Shown: piece after piece, positions 1 through 5,730 of the stretch | How positions within the stretch are numbered: the first letter of the stretch is position 1 | Layout of the letters: each line of letters begins with the position of its first letter | Source of the DNA: Bog-793 sp050010315 | Lineage (GTDB): Bacteria; Actinomycetota; Acidimicrobiia; Acidimicrobiales; Bog-793 | Direction: 5' to 3' | NCBI GenBank assembly: GCA_050010315.1 | Contig: JBEKLG010000090.1 | Coordinates: 1 to 7,297 of the forward strand | DNA: 7,297 nt | Notes under the pieces: model-generated | What the model was told of the DNA's origin: nothing | Database searches by the model: none | Seen by the model: only the letters and a program-made list of their open reading frames with translations | Made by a program: the position numbers and the translations under genes

Positions 1-625
1 GTTCACGACGCACAAGACGCTGCGCGGCCCGCGCGGCGGAGCCATCCTCTGCGGCGAGCGGCACGCCCGCGCGATTGACGCCGCGGTCTTCCCGGGCCTG
101 CAGGGCGGGCCGCTCGAGCACGTCATCGCGGCGAAGGCGGTTGCCTTCGCCGAGGCGGCGCGTCCGGCCTTCAAGGACTACGCCGCCCAGGTCCTGCGCA
201 ACGCGGCAGCGCTCGCGGCGTCACTCGCCGGCGAAGGCTTCCGTCTTGTCGCCGGCGGGACGGAGAACCACCAGGTCATCATCGACCTGCGCTCATTTGA
301 CCCCGAGCTCACCGGCAAGGCGGCCCAAGAGGTGCTCGACCGGACGGGGATCACCTGCAACAGGAACCAGATCCCGAACGACCCCCGCTCGCCGTTCGTG
401 GCTAGCGGGCTGCGGCTGGGAAGTCCTGCCGAGACGACGGCCGGGATGGGTGAACCCGAGATGGCACGGGTCGGCGAGCTCATCGCGACCGTGCTGCGCC
501 ACCGCGACGACGAAGCGGTGCTCGTCGGCGTGCGGGCCGAAGTGCGGGAGATGTGCGCCGAGTTCGACCCGTACCGTTCGCTCGACCCCGCACCGGCGGC
601 AGTTGAGGGAGGCGGGTCCACCTAG
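1..625 (+). CDS. glyA: Serine hydroxymethyltransferase, C-terminal part (5' truncated by window)
   Basis: This is the last 207 residues of GlyA, the cytosolic PLP enzyme that interconverts serine and glycine while passing a one-carbon unit to tetrahydrofolate. The first complete codon is at position 2. The visible protein opens inside the active-site motif TTHKTLRGPRGG; the lysine that forms the internal aldimine with PLP is encoded at 14-16. Further family landmarks follow in order: the FPGLQGGPLEH segment, the NRNQIPNDPRSPFV stretch, and SGLRLGSPAETT, whose arginine corresponds to the substrate-carboxylate-binding arginine of the family. The visible length agrees with what normally follows the catalytic lysine, so the 3' end is intact. 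A short Pro/Ala/Gly-rich tail ends the protein. The TAG at 623-625 is followed directly by the GTG of the next gene, suggesting cotranscription and coupled translation. The identification is secure; only the N-terminal half is unseen. Confidence 0.97.
   Translation, partial: FTTHKTLRGPRGGAILCGERHARAIDAAVFPGLQGGPLEHVIAAKAVAFAEAARPAFKDYAAQVLRNAAALAASLAGEGFRLVAGGTENHQVIIDLRSFDPELTGKAAQEVLDRTGITCNRNQIPNDPRSPFVASGLRLGSPAETTAGMGEPEMARVGELIATVLRHRDDEAVLVGVRAEVREMCAEFDPYRSLDPAPAAVEGGGST
605..612 (+). promoter_or_regulatory. Ribosome binding site for the WecA-like gene
   Basis: A purine-rich GAGGGAGG lies within the last codons of glyA, 13 bases before the GTG at 626. The spacing is slightly long. 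The next in-frame GTG, at 632, would be further away still, so this site favours the 626 start. Assignment is by Shine-Dalgarno complementarity only. Confidence 0.55.
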
Positions 626-2020
626 GTGGGCGTGTACGGCGAGTACGCCCTCATCTTTGCCGTGGCGGCGGTCGCGACGTACCTGCTCGCCTTCCCGGTT
701 CGGCGGGTCGCCATCCGTTTCGGTGCCATCGCCCGCCCGGACGACCTCCACCTCCACACCGCGCCGGTCCCGACGATCGGCGGCGTGGCGATGTTCGGCG
801 GCTTCGTGGTCGCGTTGGTGCTCGCCTCCCAGCTCGGCGCGCTGGGGCCGGTCTTCCGGGGTTCCTCCGAGCCGATCGGGGTCGCCCTCGCCGCGCTCGT
901 CATCTGCCTCGTCGGCTTTGTCGACGACATCCGCGAGATCTCACCGCCGGCGAAGGTCGCCGGCCAGGTCCTCGCGGCGATGATCCTTTTGTTCCTCGGG
1001 GTCACGATGTACTACTTCAAGATCCCGTTCGTCTCCACGATCTTCGTGCTCTCACCTTCGATCCTGCCGCTCGTGACCGCGATCTGGGTCGTGGGCATGG
1101 CGAACGCGGTGAACCTCATCGACGGTCTCGACGGGCTCGCGGCGGGCATCATCGCGATCGCAGCCGGCACGCTGTGCGTCTACGGGCTCCGCCTTGAGGT
1201 GCTCGGGAATCTCTCGGCCGACAACCTCGGTCCTGTGATCGCGGCGATCACATGCGGCGTCTGCGTCGGCTTTCTTCCGCACAACTTCCATCCGGCCCGC
1301 GTGTTCATGGGTGACGGCGGCGCGCTCTTTCTCGGTCTGTTGATGGCGGCGGCGACGATGGTGATCGGCGGTCGGACGACCGCCAACGGAGCGGCCGCGA
1401 CCGACGTCACCGGTCTCACGTTCTTCCGTTTCGCCCCCCTTTTCATCCCGATCTTCATCCTCGGCGTGCCGCTTCTCGACACGACGTTCGCGATCGTGCG
1501 ACGAACGGTGCGCGGCACCTCGTTCGCCGAGCGGGACCTCGGCCATCTCCATCACCGGCTCGTCCGGCTCGGCCACGGCCACCGCCGCGCCGTGCTCATC
1601 CTGTGGGCCTGGACGGCGGTGCTGTCGATCTTTGTCCTGTTGCCGACTTTCAGTCTGCGGTTCAATGCCTTCGTCCCGTTCGTCGCGGTCTTGAGCGTGG
1701 CGATGCTCTACACGGTGTTCCTCCCGGGCGCCCGTCCACGGGTGCCCCTGCCGGCGATTGCCGGCCACGAGAGCGCCACCGGTGTGGGCGCGCCCGACGG
1801 CGAGCCGGAGGCGGCGCCGATCTCCGTCGTCATGTCGGCAGCCGCCGGTGTCGCGGTGGCCGGCGAACCCGATCTCGCCTCGCCGAAATCACGCCGCCGC
1901 CGGCGGCTCGTGCGCCGGGCGCGTCACCGGCGTACGACGGAGAAGGCGTCTCGCGACGATCCCGCGACCGGCGCGCCGTCGGCGCGCATTGCCGGCCCAG
2001 GAGACGACATGGGAGGATAG
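626..2020 (+). CDS. wecA: WecA/TagO-family undecaprenyl-phosphate sugar-1-phosphate transferase
   Basis: This is a 464-residue polytopic membrane protein of the polyprenyl-phosphate N-acetylhexosamine-1-phosphate transferase superfamily (WecA, TagO, MraY). Such enzymes move GlcNAc-1-phosphate or a similar sugar phosphate from UDP-sugar to a polyprenyl phosphate and so start cell-envelope glycan synthesis on the cytoplasmic face. Visible motifs are the Mg-binding DDxxE (D100, D101, E104), NAVNLIDGLDGLAAG (N160, N163, D166, D169), FMGDGG with D230, and HLHHRL (307-312). The HxHH form fits WecA/TagO better than MraY. About ten hydrophobic segments fill residues 8-367. The GTG start abuts the glyA stop and has a purine-rich site upstream. 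The tail after about residue 369 is long, polar and probably disordered, with an Arg-rich patch at 421-436. In M. tuberculosis the homologue Rv1302, which primes arabinogalactan linker synthesis, also sits just before the atp genes. The exact sugar substrate here cannot be read from the sequence. Confidence 0.92.
   Translation: MGVYGEYALIFAVAAVATYLLAFPVRRVAIRFGAIARPDDLHLHTAPVPTIGGVAMFGGFVVALVLASQLGALGPVFRGSSEPIGVALAALVICLVGFVDDIREISPPAKVAGQVLAAMILLFLGVTMYYFKIPFVSTIFVLSPSILPLVTAIWVVGMANAVNLIDGLDGLAAGIIAIAAGTLCVYGLRLEVLGNLSADNLGPVIAAITCGVCVGFLPHNFHPARVFMGDGGALFLGLLMAAATMVIGGRTTANGAAATDVTGLTFFRFAPLFIPIFILGVPLLDTTFAIVRRTVRGTSFAERDLGHLHHRLVRLGHGHRRAVLILWAWTAVLSIFVLLPTFSLRFNAFVPFVAVLSVAMLYTVFLPGARPRVPLPAIAGHESATGVGAPDGEPEAAPISVVMSAAAGVAVAGEPDLASPKSRRRRRLVRRARHRRTTEKASRDDPATGAPSARIAGPGDDMGG
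2012..2016 (+). promoter_or_regulatory. Ribosome binding site deciding the GTG start of the AtpZ-like gene
   Basis: GGAGG overlaps the end of the WecA-like gene and lies 11 bases before the GTG at 2028. The open frame extends much further upstream, to an ATG at 1758 inside the transferase gene. This site, together with the protein similarity beginning only after 2028, picks out the short product. Confidence 0.6.
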
Positions 2021-2027
2021 GCCCAAC

Positions 2028-2231
2028 GTGGCAAGGCGCACGGGCCCGAACTACGTGGAGCTCGCCGGCATGGGTGTGACGGCCGGGGCGTGTGTCGCCG
2101 TCGGTGTCGGCGGCGGTTACTGGATCGGAACGACATCCGGAGCCGGGTCGGCTGTGACGTTCGCGGGGCTTGCGGTGGGAGTGCTCGCCGCGGTGGCGGC
2201 GACCTACTTCAAGATCGCGAAGTACCTGTAA
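2028..2231 (+). CDS. atpZ: AtpZ-like small membrane protein (putative F1Fo accessory protein)
   Basis: This gene encodes 67 residues: a short polar N-terminus (MARRTGPNYVELAG), then two hydrophobic Gly/Ala/Val-rich helices at about 12-34 and 42-60, and a basic end (YFKIAKYL). The size, the two-helix hairpin with a glycine-rich turn, and the place directly before an AtpI-like gene and atpB match the AtpZ/AtpI family (ATPase_gene1 type). Members of that family are accessory to Fo, proposed in Bacillus to help c-ring assembly or cation handling. The usual acidic residue at the end of the first helix (GxxLD in typical members) is not seen here; the sequence reads GGGYWIG. The GTG start is preferred because of the GGAGG site 12-16 bases upstream. 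Starting further upstream would fuse arginine-rich sequence that merely shadows the transferase tail. It begins 7 bases after that gene's stop. Family assignment rests on context and topology rather than on a strong motif. Confidence 0.72.
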   Translation: MARRTGPNYVELAGMGVTAGACVAVGVGGGYWIGTTSGAGSAVTFAGLAVGVLAAVAATYFKIAKYL

Positions 2232-2283
2232 CCTCCCTGCAGCGCGGCCCTGAGGCGGCGCATCAGAAGTCACCGAGACGAAC

Positions 2284-2709
2284 ATGGACCGGATCACGAC
2301 GTTGTTTGAGCAACTGCCGCTGCCCGAGGTCGCGCACATCGTGCGAAGGACGGTCTACGCGGCGATCGCCGTTGGCATCGTCGTGCTCGCGGTCTCGGCG
2401 GTCTTCGGATACGTGCTGGTCGGCGTGGGCGGCTGTCTCGGCCTCGGCCTTGGACTGGCGAACATCCGCCTGGTCGCGCGATCGGTGGCGAGAGCGAGCG
2501 CCAGGCCCGGCGCCCATCCACGGCGTGCCCTCGCGTCGCACACCTTGACGCGCCTCGGCGCGACGACGGCGATCGTGATCGGGCTCGCCTTCGCGTCGGT
2601 GCAGCTCGGTCTCGGCACAGCCGGCGGGGTCGCCCTCTTCTACCTCCTCTACGTGGCGAGCCTTCTCCGGTCGCTCCTCCGGCACGGCACGACGGGGATC
2701 GTGTTGTGA
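2284..2709 (+). CDS. atpI: ATP synthase subunit I (AtpI-like membrane protein)
   Basis: This is a 141-residue protein with four predicted membrane helices at about 23-43, 45-64, 91-108 and 113-130. A basic cytoplasmic-type loop (residues 65-90, with ARSVARASARPGAHPRR) separates the two hairpins. This layout, with a short soluble N-terminus and a G-rich second helix ending in LAN, is that of the AtpI / ATP synthase I-chain family. It resembles the Rv1303-type protein that precedes atpB in mycobacteria. AtpI is not part of the finished enzyme; in other bacteria it is reported to act as a chaperone for c-ring assembly. The ATG has no strong ribosome site (only GAGACGA nearby) and follows a 52-base gap. 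The TGA shares its final A with the ATG of atpB, indicating translational coupling. The family has low sequence conservation, so the call leans on topology and position. Confidence 0.82.
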   Translation: MDRITTLFEQLPLPEVAHIVRRTVYAAIAVGIVVLAVSAVFGYVLVGVGGCLGLGLGLANIRLVARSVARASARPGAHPRRALASHTLTRLGATTAIVIGLAFASVQLGLGTAGGVALFYLLYVASLLRSLLRHGTTGIVL

Positions 2710-3458
2710 TGGGCGGCGTGACCGCGTCGATCACCATCGGCTCCCACATCACGTGGCGGGTCCTCGGCCAGACGATCAACGTGGACACCGTGTTTTCGAC
2801 GCTCGTCGCCGGGGCGATCGTCTTGGGGATCGGCTTCTACCTAAGGGCGAAGGCGACGTCGGGGGTCCCGGGCAAGCTCCAGCTCGCCGTCGAGACGATT
2901 CTCGATGCCGCCGACAAGCAGGTGGCCTCCACGATTGGCGAGGCCGGCCGGCCCATCGTCCCGCTCGCCTTCACGCTCTTCGTCTACATCCTCATCGCCA
3001 ACTGGCTCGAGCTCATCCCGACCGGGCATTCCCCGCAGTACCTTCCGGCTCCCTCGTCGGACGTCAACTTCACCGCGGCACTGGCGGTCTTCGTCGTCGT
3101 CCTCGTCCACGTGACCTGGATCCGCCGCCAGGGCTGGCGGGCGTACCTTGGTCACTACGCGCGCCCGTACCTCGTGTTGCTCCCGGTGAACGTCATCGAA
3201 GAGCTGGTCAAGCCCTTCACGCTCGCCCTGCGGCTCTTCGGCAACATCTTCTCCGGTGCCGTACTGCTCCTTGTCATCGCCACGCCGGCGCTGGCGAGGT
3301 GGATCGCGCCGATCCCGCTCCTCGACGTCGCATGGAAGCTGTTTGACGGGGCGTTCATCGGTCCAATCCAGGCGTTCATCTTCTCGCTCCTCACCATCTT
3401 GTATTTCCAGTCGGCTTTCGCCGGAGAACCCGAAAGCGCGTCGGGGGGTTCGCGCTAG
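2709..3458 (+). CDS. atpB: F-type ATP synthase subunit a
   Basis: This is the stator subunit of the Fo motor, an integral membrane protein that forms the two proton half-channels against the c ring. Counting from the ATG, the family hallmarks are NWLELIPTG (98-106) at the end of an early helix, EELVKPFTLALRLFGNIFSG (164-183) containing the essential arginine R175 of the LRLFGN motif, and the last helix with IQAFIFSLLTILYF (220-233), including the conserved glutamine. The 249 residues are a normal length for an actinobacterial subunit a. Two starts are possible: ATG at 2709, overlapping the preceding TGA by one base, or the GTG one codon earlier, giving a GTGA overlap. I chose ATG; the proteins differ by one residue. 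A weak GGGGA lies at 2694-2698. The gene is followed by a 36-base gap to atpE. Confidence 0.97.
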   Translation: MGGVTASITIGSHITWRVLGQTINVDTVFSTLVAGAIVLGIGFYLRAKATSGVPGKLQLAVETILDAADKQVASTIGEAGRPIVPLAFTLFVYILIANWLELIPTGHSPQYLPAPSSDVNFTAALAVFVVVLVHVTWIRRQGWRAYLGHYARPYLVLLPVNVIEELVKPFTLALRLFGNIFSGAVLLLVIATPALARWIAPIPLLDVAWKLFDGAFIGPIQAFIFSLLTILYFQSAFAGEPESASGGSR

Positions 3459-3483
3459 TTACGGAACAACGATCACCCACATC

Positions 3484-3491
3484 AGGAGAGG
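3484..3491 (+). promoter_or_regulatory. Strong ribosome binding site of atpE
   Basis: AGGAGAGG lies 3 bases (6 from its AGGAG core) before the ATG at 3495. It is the best Shine-Dalgarno match in the operon and sits in a dedicated 36-base gap rather than in the preceding gene. Independent, efficient initiation fits the need for about ten or more c subunits per enzyme; that link is inference. Confidence 0.75.
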
Positions 3492-3494
3492 CAA

Positions 3495-3755
3495 ATGGCA
3501 GACACGACGCAGCAAGCGATCCAACTCGCCGGCGCGCTCATCGGCGGCGGGCTCGCGATCGGTGGCGGCGCGATCGGCGCGGCGATCGGTGACGGCCTGG
3601 CCGGCAGTCAGACGATCGCCGGGGTCGCGCGCCAACCGGAGGCGCAAGGCCGGCTGTTCACGATCATGTTCCTGGTCGTCGGCCTCGTCGAGGCGATGTA
3701 CTTCATCAACCTGGTCTTCATGTTCATCTTCGTCTTCGTGCTCTACAAGAAGTAG
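3495..3755 (+). CDS. atpE: F-type ATP synthase subunit c (proteolipid)
   Basis: This is an 86-residue helical hairpin that oligomerises into the rotating c ring. Helix 1 (about 9-37) carries the glycine-rich packing motif (G17-G19, G23-G25, G28, G32, G34). The cytoplasmic loop has the invariant RQPE (46-49) that contacts gamma and epsilon. Helix 2 (about 54-83) holds the ion-carrying carboxylate E66 in GLVEAMYFI. E66 is followed by Ala and there is no Na-type Q/ES(T) signature, so proton coupling is expected. From helix 1 through helix 2 the sequence is close to mycobacterial AtpE, including D33 (equivalent to Mtb D28). One notable difference is M68 where M. tuberculosis has A63 in the bedaquiline pocket. 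The protein has no long N-terminal signal and ends in YKK. It has its own strong ribosome site. Confidence 0.98.
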   Translation: MADTTQQAIQLAGALIGGGLAIGGGAIGAAIGDGLAGSQTIAGVARQPEAQGRLFTIMFLVVGLVEAMYFINLVFMFIFVFVLYKK

Positions 3756-3766
3756 CGGAAGCGACC

Positions 3767-4294
3767 ATGCTCGCGAGCTCGTCGGGATCGAGCAGCAACT
3801 TCATAGTGCCGAACGGCACATTCGTCGTCGAGCTCGTGATCTTCTTGGTCGTCCTCGGCGTGATGGCGAAGTTCATCCTCCCTTCGTTGCGCCGGGCCCT
3901 CGACGAACGTGGCCGGATGCTCGCCGACGCGCAGCGGGCGTCCGAAGCCGCAAGGGGTGAAGCGGCGCGCCTCGAGCGCGAGCGGATCAACGTTCTCGCG
4001 AGCGCGCGGGCACAGGCGCGCGCCCTCCTCGAGGGGGCTTCGCAATCCGTGGACGGGCTCATCGCTGAGGCGCGGGAGCAGGGCCGGGCCGAGCACGACC
4101 GCCGATTCGCTGAGGCGGCCGACGGCTTGGAGACCGAGCGACGCCGTCTCCACGACGACGTCATGGCGCGGGCGGTCGAGCTCGTCGCCGCCGCAGCCGA
4201 GCGGATCGTCGGGGGCGGTTTCGACGCCGACCGTCACCGTCGGTTCATCACCGCCGAACTTGGCGGCGCCGACGAGCCGACGCGAGCCGAGTGA
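3767..4294 (+). CDS. atpF: F-type ATP synthase subunit b (first copy, b'-like)
   Basis: This 175-residue protein is a peripheral stalk chain. It has a short Ser-rich periplasmic start (residues 2-10), the segment NFIVPNGTF (11-19), one membrane helix (about 18-39), and then a long charged helix rich in Ala, Glu and Arg from 42 to about 165. That helix should form a right-handed coiled coil reaching from the membrane to delta at the top of F1. The SNF-PNGTF segment and the helix after it match the mycobacterial AtpF, which partners as b' with the b part of the b-delta fusion. The ATG is 11 bases after the atpE stop with only a weak GGAAG ahead of it. The stop overlaps the GTG of the next gene. 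Length is typical for subunit b. Confidence 0.94.
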   Translation: MLASSSGSSSNFIVPNGTFVVELVIFLVVLGVMAKFILPSLRRALDERGRMLADAQRASEAARGEAARLERERINVLASARAQARALLEGASQSVDGLIAEAREQGRAEHDRRFAEAADGLETERRRLHDDVMARAVELVAAAAERIVGGGFDADRHRRFITAELGGADEPTRAE

Positions 4295-4806
4295 CGGGAC
4301 ACGTGACGCTCGCCGCCTCGGACTTCGGGCTTTCCTTCGGCTTCGAATGGGTCGCGCTCGGCATCGTCGTTTGGCTGTTCGTGCGCTACGCCGTCCCGTT
4401 CCTCAGGCCGCGGATGAACGCCCGGATCGAGTCCATCAGGCTCGAGCTCGCAGCCGGCGAGCAGACGCGCCTCGAGGCCAGCGAGCTCGTCGCGGCCCGC
4501 GCCGCGGCGCTCGAGGAGGCCAAGGCGGAAGCTGCGGCGCTCGTCGAGCGGGCGCAACAGGCTGCCGCGCACCTTGTTGCTGCAGGGCGCGAGCGCGCAG
4601 CAGGGGAGTACGCCTACGCCCTTGCCCGAGCCGACGTCGCGATCGACCTCGCCCGCGCCCGGGTGCGCGAAGAGGTCATCGCCGAGGTCGGTGCCCTCGT
4701 CGTCGCCGTGGCGGAGAGAGTCGTCGCGGCCGAGCTCGACGAGCGGGGTCATCATCGTCTCATCGCTGAGGCGATCGCCGCTGCCGAGTCGGAAAGGGCG
4801 AGCTAG
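4291..4806 (+). CDS. atpF: F-type ATP synthase subunit b, second copy
   Basis: This is a second, divergent b chain of 171 residues. It has a short amphiphilic N-terminus, one membrane helix (about 17-36: WVALGIVVWLFVRYAVPFL), the basic RPRMNARIESIR segment just inside the membrane, and then an Ala/Glu/Arg-rich helix to the end, expected to pair with the first b. Around the membrane exit it resembles the N-terminal b part of mycobacterial AtpH (b-delta fusion): aromatic-x-V/I-x-P, then a run ending in an Ala-Glu-Ser/Ala-Lys pattern (EEAKAEAAALVERA). The GTG start overlaps the preceding TGA in a GTGA, so translation is probably coupled; a second in-frame GTG at 4303 is possible. The TAG at 4804-4806 is two bases before the ATG of atpH, which is in another frame. 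Its presence implies a heterodimeric b/b' stalk. Confidence 0.9.
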   Translation: MTGHVTLAASDFGLSFGFEWVALGIVVWLFVRYAVPFLRPRMNARIESIRLELAAGEQTRLEASELVAARAAALEEAKAEAAALVERAQQAAAHLVAAGRERAAGEYAYALARADVAIDLARARVREEVIAEVGALVVAVAERVVAAELDERGHHRLIAEAIAAAESERAS

Positions 4807-4808
4807 CG

Positions 4809-5711
4809 ATGCGTGAGCAAATTCGCGGTTACGCCGCCGCGGTCTTCGAGTCCGCGAGATCCGCGGGACGACTCGACGCGGCGCGAGGTGACCTCGTTGA
4901 GTTCTCCCGTGCTCTCACCGCTTCCGAGAAGCTACGCCTTGTCCTCGTCGACCACGCGGTCGCGACGACGACGCGCCGTGCGATCGTCGCGGATCTCCTC
5001 GCCAACAGGGCGACGCCAGAGGCCTCCGCCTTGCTCTCCTTTGCTGTCGGCGTCGAGCAGCCCTCGGATTTGCCGGTCTCGGTAGCCGTTCTCGTCGAGC
5101 TCGCGGAGGACGAGTGCCGGCGGTCCGGCTCTCGCTCGGCGGTCGAGATGGAGCCCGCCGCCGCCCGCGGCGTAGTCCGGGCACGCCTTGGCGGCTACGC
5201 CGAGCGCGTCTTAGAAGAGCTCTCGGCCGCGCCCGAGCTCGACGAGGTCGAGAACGAGCTGTTCGCGATCGCGCGCCTGCTCGACGGCAACCGGACGCTC
5301 CGCCAGACCCTCGGTGACCAGAACCTCCCCTTATCCGGGAAGGTCGCCGTCGTCGACGATCTCCTGGCTGACGCCTGCCGGCCGGCGAGTGTGCGGCTCG
5401 TGCGTTACCTCCTGCGGGCCGGGCACGTGCGTGACCTCGTCGGAACCTGCGACTGGCTCGTCGCGCTCGCCGCGGCAGAACGCGGTCGACGCGTCGCCTC
5501 GGTCCGCAGCGCCGTCGCGCTGCGGCCGGCCGAGAGAAGGCGCATCGCCGCGGCGCTCAGCCGGATCGTCGGGCGCGAAGTCGAGGTGCGGGACGTCGTC
5601 GACCCGACGGTCGTCGGCGGGGTTCTCGTCTCCGTCGGTGACCTGATCATCGACGGAACCGTCCGGCTGCGCGTCGAGCGCCTCCGGGATCTGCTCGTGC
5701 AGGCGAGCTGA
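4809..5711 (+). CDS. atpH: F-type ATP synthase subunit delta with duplicated N-terminal domain
   Basis: This subunit joins the peripheral stalk to the top of the alpha3beta3 head. At 300 residues it is much longer than the usual 175-185. The second part, residues about 126-297, is a complete delta/OSCP protein. It has a helical N-terminal domain starting RLGGYAERVLEEL, then LDEVENELFAIARLLDGN, and a C-terminal domain with DPTVVGGVLVSVGDLIIDGT (265-284). The latter is the family signature (normally DPxLxGGxxxxxGxxxxDxS/T). The first part, residues about 5-102, repeats the N-terminal domain pattern: IRGYAAAVFESA, LDAARGDLVEFSRALTASEK, then a helix with IVADLLANRATPEASALL. It matches the extra domain between b and delta in mycobacterial AtpH. 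The ATG is two bases after the second b gene's stop, with AAAGGG at 4793-4798. The frame is closed upstream by a TGA at 4767, so this is a separate protein. Confidence 0.94.
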   Translation: MREQIRGYAAAVFESARSAGRLDAARGDLVEFSRALTASEKLRLVLVDHAVATTTRRAIVADLLANRATPEASALLSFAVGVEQPSDLPVSVAVLVELAEDECRRSGSRSAVEMEPAAARGVVRARLGGYAERVLEELSAAPELDEVENELFAIARLLDGNRTLRQTLGDQNLPLSGKVAVVDDLLADACRPASVRLVRYLLRAGHVRDLVGTCDWLVALAAAERGRRVASVRSAVALRPAERRRIAAALSRIVGREVEVRDVVDPTVVGGVLVSVGDLIIDGTVRLRVERLRDLLVQAS

Positions 5712-5716
5712 CGACT

Positions 5717-5724
5717 AAGAAGGG
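5717..5724 (+). promoter_or_regulatory. Ribosome binding site of atpA
   Basis: AAGAAGGG occupies most of the 19-base gap after atpH and ends 6 bases before the ATG at 5731. It is a fair Shine-Dalgarno match and supports this start, which also gives the normal alpha N-terminus (MAELTISPEEI). Confidence 0.55.
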
Positions 5725-5730
5725 CTGGGA

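Noticed and set aside
75..983. Long plus-strand open frame of 302 codons overlapping glyA and the transferase gene
   Set aside because: Its product is Arg/Ser/Pro-rich with no motif, and it is a shadow of two clearly recognised genes in other frames, as expected in GC-rich DNA.
1052..1768. Minus-strand open frame of 238 codons opposite the transferase gene
   Set aside because: The product is dominated by His/Arg/Glu/Asp, typical of an antisense shadow of a GC-rich membrane-protein gene. No family features or ribosome site were seen.
1758..2027. Upstream extension of the AtpZ-like frame to the ATG at 1758
   Set aside because: The extra 90 residues are Arg/Pro/Ser-rich and shadow the transferase tail; the membrane protein and its GGAGG site begin near 2012-2028.
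2232..2283. Possible hairpin or promoter in the largest intergenic gap
   Set aside because: Only a 4-base CTGA/TCAG pairing and GC-rich repeats are visible. There is no T-run, stable stem or credible -10/-35 pair, so no terminator or promoter is called.
4767..4811. A sequencing frameshift splitting a b-delta fusion
   Set aside because: Considered because mycobacteria have a fusion. However, the stop and the ATG are cleanly spaced by two bases, a purine-rich site precedes the ATG, and the b part ends without the longer linker recalled in the fusion. A real split is more likely, though a one-base error cannot be fully excluded from a single sequence.
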